The notes under the pieces are model-generated. The model did not search any database and was not told where the DNA came from. It worked only from the letters and a program-made list of their open reading frames with translations. From positions 18,797,190 to 18,861,189 of the forward strand of contig CM025854.1 in assembly GCA_003952965.2 (NCBI GenBank): a DNA stretch of 64,000 nucleotides, in the 5' to 3' direction. The stretch's first letter is position 1. Every line of letters starts with the position of its first letter. Below are positions 39,294 through 49,631 of this stretch, in pieces. Source of the stretch: Morella rubra. Its lineage: Eukaryota > Streptophyta > Magnoliopsida > Fagales > Myricaceae. The position numbers and the translations under genes are program-made.

Positions 39294-42200
39294 TAGTTTT
39301 AGAGTATGTTGTTACACTTTGACTATGCTTATTTTGATTATAATGAAAATTTGAAGATTTTTTTTATTGTCTATGCTATTAGGATTTTTTAACAACCAAA
39401 AATTATATTTGGCCCCCCCTATGGGCAAATGCTGGCTTCGTCCCTGTCCTGACTCTTTTAAAAAAATGTTGTTTGTAAAGCCCCCCCTCTCTTTTAGCCT
39501 CAAAAAAAAAAAAAAATAAAGAGATCAAGTTTCTATTGCAACTGGTTTAATGAGGCTATGATTTCTTCGGTATAATATTCTCTAGTATCACCTATAATAT
39601 ACCTTTTGTTACCAAATTGGATCTCTCTGTTGCGTCTTTTTTGATGCATGAAAGCAATTGTTTTCTTAACTTTTCTTAAGTATTATTCTAATCATATCTT
39701 CTCCTTGAATGTAATTCCAACATCAGGTGGTTCACTTTTTCTTTTTGATCGGAAGGTGCTGAGATACTTCAGAAAAGATGGCCATAACTGGAGGAAGAAA
39801 AAGGATGGAAAAACGGTGAAGGAAGCTCATGAGAGACTTAAGGTAGGCAGTAGATATGATTCTTGATTAAATTCATTTAAATCATGCTGCTGTGTGATTT
39901 TACTGTTTCATAGTTTTTTAAGTTTTGGTTCTTATTTACAAAGATATATGTGTTCAAAGATTCTTTTATCACCCTATTAACCGTAGAGAAAATTTACTTC
40001 CTCTCAGGCTGGAAGCATTGACGTGTTGCACTGCTACTATGCCCATGGTGAAGAAGATGAAAATTTTCAAAGACGCAGTTATTGGATGCTTGAAGAGTAA
40101 GTGTGTGAAAGAGTTTGCTGCTTGGGGTTTAAGGTGGTTTTTATTTGAATTTCATATATGTTCTCTACATGTACTCTGTGAGGGTCTCGACATATTAGAA
40201 TTTTAAGATATATCTTTTAGGTTTTGTTATTTGAAGAACAATTATAAGTAATGGCTCAATTACACAATTGGTGTTAGAATGTTATGGCTTGATTTACTTT
40301 CATGATTTTTGTGTTATGATTTAGGTCTGCTATTGAGTATGCTAATTAAGGTTTCATGTTTCAAGTTTTTGGAACACTTTTTGCATATTAAAACCGGGAA
40401 GTGTCTTGATTATCAAAAAAAAATAAAATATGAACTAGTCTTGTGCTGCTGTTATTCTTATTTGTTCAAATCTCTATGAGACTTGCTGAAGTAATTACGT
40501 TTTTTTCTCTCTTATAGTTTCTCTGTCTAGAATACAGTGAGATTGGGGGTCTCTCTTCTTTGGCTTACCTAATTCATTATTATTGCAGGGAGCTCTCACA
40601 CATAGTTCTTGTCCACTATCGGGAAGTAAAGGTATGACTTTATTGTTTTATTATACTCCTGTTTGCCCAATTAGTCATAGATGGAGAAAACTGTAAGCTC
40701 CTTTGTGGCATTATTAATTACTTTTCAAGTATTTAGATGATTCTTTTAAGAAAGATGTTTTCTAAGCCCCTATATAAGGCCACTTTGGTTAGTGGTTGTG
40801 GTTGTTGTCTGTGTGTTATTGCATTATTGAAATTTTCAGTAAGTGAGTCTTGTAAGGAGCCTTGGTATTTTGATAACAAGATGTTCTTATGTTGTACAGA
40901 ATAGTTTTCGGAAACATTGGAACAGGCATTTGACATGGTAAAAACGAAGGCCTAGAAATTTTAGATTTCCTCTTGTTGACATTCATCTCACAACAAAGTT
41001 ACAACAATGGTGTTTGTAGTGGACCTGATGCTTAGTCATGCATTCAATTCTTAAATTCATGGTTGTTAGTGATGCGGAATAGGTTGCCATGCATTTTTCG
41101 TAATGTTTGCTATAAATGGTGTTGTGTGCTCGTTATTACCTCAAGCTCTGCGATAATGCCCCTTTCAGATTGTTACATGTTGAAGCTGATTTTAGTCTCC
41201 AGATTATTTTGATGCTGTACTGGATTTTGGTTACCTTAAAACTTCGTGTCCCTTTTATTAGATTTTGGTTTTTATTTTCCAACTTGATCAGGGCAATAGG
41301 ACAAATTTTAACCGCATGAAAGAGACTGAAGAAGCTATTCCTTATCCCCAAGAAACTGAAGACATTTTACCCAGTTCTGAGATTGATAGCTCTATGGCTT
41401 CTAGTTTTCCCTCGAATAGTTACGGAGTACCTTCACAAACTACAGATACAACAAGCCTCTACAGTGCTCAAGCATCAGATTATGAAGATGCTGAATCAGG
41501 TAGATGTGTCAAATGCCTCAGTTTTCCATTGATGATAAACTCATAATGTTACTTCATAAAGAAGATGTTACACAGGCTTGATTATGATGTATTGCCTGCT
41601 TACTCATTGTAAAGGTTCATACTTATAGTTTTGCAACTTAACATAATATATGCAGCATATAATCACCAAGCAAGTTCTGCATTCCACTCTTACCTTGAAT
41701 CACAGCAGCCCATGGTAGAGAAGATTAATGCTGGACTAACTGATCATTATTTTCCTGCATCAAGTTCAAGTAAGCTTGTTTACTGTGTTTCAGTCTTTAT
41801 GGTTTCATCACCGATACATTAGAACATTTAAATATCAGCGATTGTTATCTGATATGCCATAGCAAATTCATTTTATAGTCTAAACTATAAATGGATGATT
41901 ACCAAGGTAAATTGTTAGCCATTGCTAATTTGGATTTTGTCTTCCTCACTCAAGTAGATGAAGTGAAAGACGGCAACAATACTGGATTAAAAAACCTTGA
42001 TTTTGTGTTGTGGGAGGATGTCTTGGAAAATGGTGCATCTGATGGTCAAGCTCTGGAGTTTCAATCATCATTTCTGGAAACACAGCCACATACCATTGGA
42101 ATCCTTCCTAAACAAGAAAACGAAATACTGGGGCAGCTTTTTACCAGCAACTTTGAGAGGCAGGAGTTAGGGGGTCACCCAAAGGTCCAAGAAGGGTGGC

Positions 42201-45200
42201 AGGTAGAGTATATATCTTTGGCATCAAGCACGTTTACTATTGCTAAAATACTTTTAAACACTTCATCATGGTTGTTCTCGTGTAGCGCTTCAAGAGGAGG
42301 AAATGTTTTTTGTTTTTATGTAAGATGGAGTTTCAAATAGAGATATAGTAGGATGACATTTTGATTTATTGCTCGGAATTTTGTGATTTTGACCAATACC
42401 ACATTTTTGGATTCTTGTTTTTGATATTATACTTAGTAAGGGACTCCAAAAAATACGCGGCAGATGCAAGTAATACTGGGTTTGTTTATTTATAATAAAG
42501 CGAGGAAGCAATGAAGCCAGCTTGAGAGAAATTTTCCCTTCTCCTAGTCTTAAATTGTAAACCCCACCCCTGGGGGACCGCATAGAAGAAAAAAATGGAA
42601 AAAATGGTGATGCCTCATTGCCATAGATGTGTGAAGTTGCATTATCTTTCTCAATTTTTGATATAGGTGCATTTAAGGGTTTGTCCTGTGGGAATTTTCA
42701 CACATTGAAATTTATCAAGAAGAGTGATGTTGCATGTTAGGATTCTTTATACCTCTACATAATCAATCACAAAATTTGGATAATTTGGTAGTCCTACTTC
42801 CCGTGTTAGTTAAGCAAGCATAATGTGGTTGCTTATGTGAAAATCTACAGACTGGAAGTATTTACTATGTGTGTCTTTCCAAATGAGCTGCTGTTAGTTA
42901 CCAATGAAGAAGTAGTTGCACTTCCAAAACTTGTGGCGGGTGACTTAAATTCCGGTGTTGAATTTGCAGTATTTGGATAAAAATCTAAAAGAGTACATAA
43001 TTCTTTATATAATGGTCTATGCGTTAGCTACCAACTAATTGTGTTCAGGCTGTACTTTACCTTATAAACAGACTTCTGGATGTAAATGGTCCTTGGATCA
43101 GAATGCGCATACAGAATCAACACATGGTGTCACTTCTAGGTTTCACGAACAAGATGTTATTCGGGTCAATCTGCTCAATTCTCTTGATCCTGGCTCTTCA
43201 GATAAGCTAGAAAATCATCCTATGCAAGATAACCCGAAAGTACGGCTTTTGAATGTGGATCAATTTTCTGAAATCAGATCAAGAGAGCAAGGCAACCCTG
43301 AGGGGCAACTACTCTTTCGCTTTAAAACCACCAGCTTTTTACCAGGCAACTTATGCAGTCCAGGCTAGTTAGGGGGTCACCCAATCAGACCAGTCCATCA
43401 GAAGGGTGGTTCAGGTAGAGTATATATCTTTGGTTCATCAAGCAGCGTTTACTATTGCTAAAATACTTTTAAACACTTCATCATGGTTGTTCTCGTGTAA
43501 GCTTCAAGAGGAGGAAATGTTTTTTGTTTTTATGTAAGATGGAGTTTCAAAAGAGATATAGTAGGATGACATTTTGATTTATTGCTCGGAATTTTGTGAT
43601 TTTGACCAATACCACATTTTTGGATTCTTGTTTTTGATATTATACTTAGTAAGGGACTCCAAAAAATACGCGGCAGATGCAAGTAATACTGGGTTTGTTT
43701 ATTTATAATAAAGCGAGGAAGCAATGAAGCCAGCTTGAGAGAAATTTTCCCTTCTCCTAGTCTTAAATTGTAAACCCCACCCCTGGGGGACCGCATAGAA
43801 GAAAAAAATGGAAAAAATGGTGATGCCTCATTGCCATAGATGTGTGAAGTTGCATTATCTTTCTCAATTTTTGATATAGGTGCATTTAAGGGTTTGTCCT
43901 GTGGGAATTTTCACACATTGAAATTTATCAAGAAGAGTGATGTTGCATGTTAGGATTCTTTATACCTCTACATAATCAATCACAAAATTTGGATAATTTG
44001 GTAGTCCTACTTCCCGTGTTAGTTAAGCAAGCATAATGTGGTTGCTTATGTGAAAATCTACAGACTGGAAGTATTTACTATGTGTGTCTTTCCAAATGAG
44101 CTGCTGTTAGTTACCAATGAAGAAGTAGTTGCACTTCCAAAACTTGTGGCGGGTGACTTAAATTCCGGTGTTGAATTTGCAGTATTTGGATAAAAATCTA
44201 AAAGAGTACATAATTCTTTATATAATGGTCTATGCGTTAGCTACCAACTAATTGTGTTCAGGCTGTACTTTACCTTATAAACAGACTTCTGGATGTAAAT
44301 GGTCCTTGGATCAGAATGCGCATACAGAATCAACACATGGTGTCACTTCTAGGTTTCATGAACAAGATGTTATTCGGGTCAATCTGCTCAATTCTCTTGA
44401 TCCTGGCTCTTCAGATAAGCTAGAAAATCATCCTATGCAAGATAACCCGAAAGTACGGCTTTTGAATGTGGATCATGGTTATTATCTGAAATCAGATCAA
44501 GAGAGCAAGGCAACCCTTGAGGGTAAAAGCAACTACTCTTTCGCTTTAAAACCACCATTGTTAGATGGTTCTCTAAGGGAAGAAAGTTTGAAGAAGGTTG
44601 ACAGTTTCAATAGATGGATGAGTAAGGAACTTGGAGACGTCAATGAGTCACATATGCAGTCCAGTTCTGGAACCTATTGGGATAGTGTTGAAAGTGAAAG
44701 TAGGGTTGAGGTATGTGGTATTTCTTCTCAAGTGCAAATGGATAACTATGTTGTCAGTCCCTCTCTATCCCAGGACCAGCTTTTCAGCATCATTGATTTC
44801 TCACCCAGTTGGGCATATGAAGGTTCTGAAATTAAGGTACTACAGGATATAATCTTCCTTTTGGGCTGTAATCATGTCTACTAAGGCTTTCAAATGGTTC
44901 ATCTGTTTCTGTACCTTAGCATACAAGCTGTCTTATCTCTTATTTTGCTGATGTCTTTTTTTTTTTTTGGTTCCTTATTTTTCTTGTTATCCACAACTTA
45001 TAAAGGTCCTGATTACGGGGAGGTTCTTGAAGAGTCATGAAGAAGTAGAAAATTGCAAGTGGTCATGTATGTTTGGGGAAGTGGAAGTTCCAGCTGAGGT
45101 TATAGAAGATGGTGTTCTATGTTGTCATACTCCGATACATAAGGCTGCGAAGCTTCCTTTTTATGTGACATGTTCCAATAGGTTAGCATGTAGTGAAGTG

Positions 45201-47934
45201 CGAGAATTTGAATACCGAGTCAACCATATTAGGGATGTGGATGTTATGGATAACTATAGTTGCAACAAAAGCGAGATTCTTCAAATGCGTTTTGGAAAGC
45301 TGTTGTGCCTGAGCTCTGCCTGCCCTCCGGCATCTTACTCCATTGGAGTGAGTGAGCAATCCCAATTAAGTGATAAAATTAGTTCACTGCTACAAGAGGA
45401 CTGTGGTGAATGGGATCAAATGTTAAAGCAGGTTTCTGAGAAGGATTATTCTCTTGAAAAAGCACAGGAGAAGCTGCTCGAAAAGCTTCTGAAAGAAAAG
45501 TTGTATGTATGGCTCCTGCAGAAAGCAGCAGAAGGTGGAAAAGGCCCTTCCATTCTAGATAAGGGTGGCCAAGGTGTGCTACATTTTGCAGCTGCTCTTG
45601 GTTATGATTGGGCCCTACAGCCAACAATAGTTGCCGGTGTAAGTGTAAATTTCCGTGATGTGAACGGATGGACTGCACTTCATTGGGCAGCATTTTGTGG
45701 CAGGTGAGCACTTGCATTTCTTGCTTGTTTCTTTGCAGTACTTCTGTTTTCTGTTCCTTCCATATCCACCGTCCTGTGTGCTGGACCCTGCATTCTAGGC
45801 TGATTCTTATATGGGAGGAACAGGGAAAAGATTTTATTTCTTTCATAGCAAAAGATATTACTAGAAAACTAGCTATGCTATGAGGGCCTTTTTTGTACAT
45901 TGAGAGGGAAATAAAATTCCATATAAGTAGGATTTTGGTTAAAGAATATAGAAGTCCTCATGAATAAACCTGAAAACTGCAAGTGGTAGCCCTTTGAACA
46001 TGTTGAGATTCATTTTGAACTGTTTTCTTTTACTTCCTTTCCTGTTAACTTCTTGTTTGACCTTGTTTCATCAGAGAGCGCACAGTTGCTTCCCTCGTCT
46101 CTCTCGGTGCAGCTCCTGGTGCATTAACTGATCCATGTATAAGCTATCCTTCAGGCAGAACACCTGCCGACCTAGCTTCTATCAATGGACACAAAGGAAT
46201 TGCTGGCTATCTTGCAGAATCTGCTCTGAATGCCCACCTTGAATCTCTTACCTTAGACACAAAGGAAGGTGATGCTGCAGAGATCTCTGGAGCAAAAGCA
46301 GTACAGATTGTTTCAGAACGAAGCGCAACTCCAGTCAGCAATGGGGAATTACCAGATGGATTATCCATGAAGGATTCATTAGCTGCTCTCTGTAATGCCT
46401 CCCAAGCTGCTGCTCGTATTCATCAGGTCTTTAGGGTGCAGTCATTCCAGAAAAAGCAGTTAAAAGAATATTGTGATGATAGATTTGGAATGTCAAATGA
46501 ACAAGCTCTCTCTTTTTATGCTGTTAAAACGTACAAATCAGGACAACATGATCTGCCTGTTCAGGCTGCTGCAATACGGATACAAAATAAGTTCCGCTGT
46601 TGGAAGGGTAGAAAAGACTATTTGATAACCAGGCAGCGAATTGTCAAAATTCAGGTGCATCACTGTTAAAATAACTTTTCTCTACTTGGTTTTATGGCTC
46701 CTGCTTTACTTTTAGCGTTTCTTCTTCCTCTTCCTTGTATCTGTTTAAGAAGCTTTTTTCCTTCTCAAGCAATCAAGCTGAGTTCATGAATACTAACTCA
46801 TAACTTTCTTTATGAAAGGCCCATGTCAGAGGCCACCAGGTCAGGAAGAACTATAAGAAGATAACATGGTCAGTGGGAATTTTGGAGAAGGTTATTTTGC
46901 GTTGGAGAAGAAAAGGAAGTGGTTTGCGAGGATTTAGATCAGAAGCACGTACCGACGTCTGTAGAATGCAAGATACATCTTCGAATGAGGATGACTATGA
47001 TTTCCTGAAAGAAGGCAGAAAACAAACAGAGGAGAGGTTGAAAAAAGCCCTTGCTAGGGTGAAGTCCATGGTTCAGTATCCAGAGGCAAGAGATCAATAT
47101 AGTAGGTTGCTGAATGTCGTGGCTGAGATTCAGGAAACCAAGGTACTTGATTTTTCTTTAAACTTTCTCCTCCCTTTTTTCCCTCCGTTTTCTATCTTTC
47201 AGGTCAATATCTTTCTGCTTCCTCTGGGAGCATATTTTGTTTTCCCATTGCTGAGAACAGCTCTTGACCAACTCATTTTAGCAGCCTAGGGGGCTTTCAC
47301 AATTGTGCAATATTTAATACATCACACAAGAATATTTGCGTGGGTTTAGTTGTTCTTCACTGAACGCAACAACCTAGGATGGATGGTTGATCTCTTGGGG
47401 TTGGGACGAAAGCAATCTTTCCCTTCACTCAAATGTAATTGTAACTCCATTGCTAAAGTCCTTCTTAAAATACATGTTTGTGTTGACGGCAAGCCCCTTA
47501 TTTTCATACTGGGAATGTGATTTCACTTGTTAGCCCATGTAGGCATGCCGTTGACTTGGGAGTTAATCTTCTATAGCCTTCAAAGTAGGATATAGTCTGT
47601 TGGTATATTGATATATAGTTCATCTGAATTGGAGCTAATCTTCTATAGCCTTCAAAGTAGGATATAGTCTGTTGGTATATTGATATATAGTTCATCTGAA
47701 TTGGAGCTAATCTTCTATAGCCTTCTAAGTAGGATGTAGTCGTTGGTATATTGCTATATAGTTCATCTGAATTGAGTTCATATTCTAAGTATTTCTGACT
47801 TACTACGGCCGATTTTGCAGGTTTATGAAGGGGGTTTGAACAGCTCAGAAGAAATGACTGATTTTGATGATAATGAGCTGATTGATCTTGACGCGTTATT
47901 GGATGAAGACGCTCACATGCCCCCAGCAATGTAG
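36986..47934 (+). CDS. CAMTA3/SR1-type calmodulin-binding transcription activator
   Basis: Thirteen exons: 36986-37025, 38032-38151, 39727-39842, 40008-40096, 40589-40631, 41292-41499, 41656-41769, 41919-42202, 44285-44836, 45006-45703, 46075-46654, 46819-47142, 47821-47934. They join in frame to about 1,093 aa. Domains: CG-1 DNA-binding domain (about 14-136, with RKVLRYFRKDGHNWRKKKDG), a disordered region, TIG/IPT domain (from about 515), ankyrin repeats (about 705-810, GWTALHWAAFCGR), IQ motifs (AAAIRIQNKFRCWKGRKDYL) and the calmodulin-binding segment WSVGILEKVILRWRRKG. The end is acidic (DFDDNELIDLDALLDED). The family binds CGCG-type promoter elements under Ca2+/calmodulin control in cold, wounding and immune signalling. 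The exon 8 acceptor (41,917-41,918) is the least certain junction. Intron 8 contains a partial tandem duplicate. Confidence 0.92.
38840..39446 (+). mobile_element. hAT transposon fossil in CAMTA intron 2
   Basis: On the plus strand, broken by stops, read LLKIGKTSLLF, VEKLIQLVLTLPIS and, after one stop, AFSAMKIVKT, followed by AT-rich remnants of a NDDFF..YIKKEIAK-like stretch. This is the hAT C-terminal dimerisation region. The 3' edge reads GGCTTCGTCCCTG, ending at 39,446 like a hAT terminus. An (AT)n run at about 39,250-39,284 has expanded relative to the left arm. It is inactive, and the other terminus was not identified. Confidence 0.65.
42134..43332. repeat. 1.2-kb tandem duplication inside CAMTA, first copy
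   Basis: From the 3' part of exon 8 through intron 8 into exon 9, the sequence occurs twice in the right arm (42,134-43,332 and 43,332-about 44,547) and once in the left arm. The first copy ends inside exon 9 (43,072-43,332), whose last 90 bases show small deletions relative to the second copy. The gene model treats this truncated exon as intronic. Confidence 0.88.
43332..44547. repeat. 1.2-kb tandem duplication inside CAMTA, second copy
   Basis: It begins at CAGCTTTTTACCAG, equal to 42,134 on. The first 120 bases are full of small insertions compared with the first copy (for example GTCACCC-AATCAGACCAGTCCATC in place of GTCACCC-AAAGGTCC). They are followed by near-perfect identity offset by 1,213 bases. 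It contains a truncated, damaged exon 8 end and then the intact exon 9. Confidence 0.88.
47563..47775. repeat. 72-bp minisatellite before the last CAMTA exon, right arm
   Basis: About three tandem copies of a 72-bp unit carry GTTCATCTGAATTG and TCTATAGCCTTC. They end about 45 bp before the acceptor of CAMTA exon 13, so the array forms the distal part of that intron. It is mirrored at 4,186-4,398 with the same copy number. Confidence 0.8.
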
Positions 47935-49631
47935 AAGTGAGCCTTTGGTCCATTCTCGCCGGTTATAAAATCTGTCTGTTGTAAAATCTGTTGTGTTTTT
48001 AGGGGCGGTAGGCCGGATATTGACACTGTCACCATAGGTATTGGCTTTGCTATGTAAATGAAAAACTCTAAAATATTTATCTAACCAGCGTTAGTCTTAC
48101 AAAGCAGCTGTGCAATCTTTCGGGTATTGTCCTTCTCACTGCAAAGGTACAGGTCTCATAGCATTCTCAGTGCTGCAACTTTGTTGCTACAAGGCAATGA
48201 TAGAATCAAGAATGGTTCAGGATTGAACTTTTCGCTGCCTTATCCAGTCGCTACAACTTCTGAATCTCGAAAAAGATTTATATTCATTTCACCAGTAAGA
48301 AGTGTCAAATAATTGTAAGTTGAATGGAGATCTCTTTGATTCCATCTTTGGCTCTCTGCCTTTTGAAAAGATTTGTTTGTCGTTTTTAAATTTAGCTCTC
48401 TCTGTACGTGTTAAGTCTATTCCAGAAATCATCTAAACCACAAAGCAAAATGCAATGCCCAAAACCATACTGAACTAACATTGACACTTTCACAAGTGGA
48501 AAAAAGGAAGCAAACAGAAAGTAAAACATCCCTCAAGTAGACAACATTCAACAAATTCAAGCCCGAAAAATTTAGAAGTGGAAACTGAGACATGCCCCAA
48601 CTATCACCCGGGCTAGACAATTTGAAAGGGGAAATCTGTCTTCTGGCTGCTACTCTGGCCTGCTTGATCGCTTTGAGAATTTATCTCGAGCACAGGCTGT
48701 ACTCCAGAATCCATGCTGCTGAATTTCTCTAAGTGGTGAACATTGACAGTTCCAAGAACCGGGGGGAGGATTTTCCAGGAAATTTAGCAGTGCCAGTATC
48801 TTCCGACGATCACGCTATGTGAGAACATTTGACTTTTCCCGTTGCGCACTCGAGATTTTTCACCACTGTTTGCCTCTTCTTTTTTTTTTAAAGGAATCTT
48901 CTATATTAGTACTAAGCGATTTCAGATTACAGAAAAAGAGATTGAATCTCGACTGTGTTCTAAACTCTAAAAGATTGCAGTTACCGTCCCCCCAGCTTTG
49001 GGAAGATTATATTTATTTATTTTGCCATGTTTTAAAATGTTCTGGACCTGGTACGTATCCTGGTTTACCTCTCAACAAGCCATGGAGAGACTTGCTGCGA
49101 ATGTGATCGTTCGTATTTCTTGCCGGCATGTTTTCCGCGCGCAGCCTTCATTTGTACTTCCAGTTTTCTTTAGTTTTGGAGTCACTCAGGTACAGAAGAA
49201 TAATGTATATTGGGAGCATGAAAAATTACTACTGACGACAGCCTCGAATAACGTAGCGTAAAGAAAAGAAAGCAAAAGTGTATGAGTGTTGTAAAACTGT
49301 CGCAAACAGTTCCAATTGCGTTGCATTTCTGATGTTAATTAAACATTCTCAATCATGAAGAATACAAACTCTCTCTGTGAAGCTCTCTCACACATCATAT
49401 ACACTGCTCTTTTTCTTCTTATTGTGAAAAACCAAAAAGACAGTGTGATTCCACCATCCACTGTACATGGCAACCACCTAAGTATACATTTTCCACAACC
49501 CATTACATCTCGTGGATATTTGACATCTCCTTCCCATAGGTTGAAAAAGCGGGGAAAAAAGAGAGAAACAGAAGAAAAATGAGTCCAAATGATTATAATA
49601 TCTAACCTTTGAAAATTCAAAGCCCCCCTTC
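47935..49631. other. Convergent CAMTA-UBP 3' region, right arm
   Basis: This is 1.7 kb between the two facing stop codons, containing both 3' untranslated regions. I see no further gene, RNA or transposon. Short open frames here are not conserved in any recognisable way. Confidence 0.7.
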
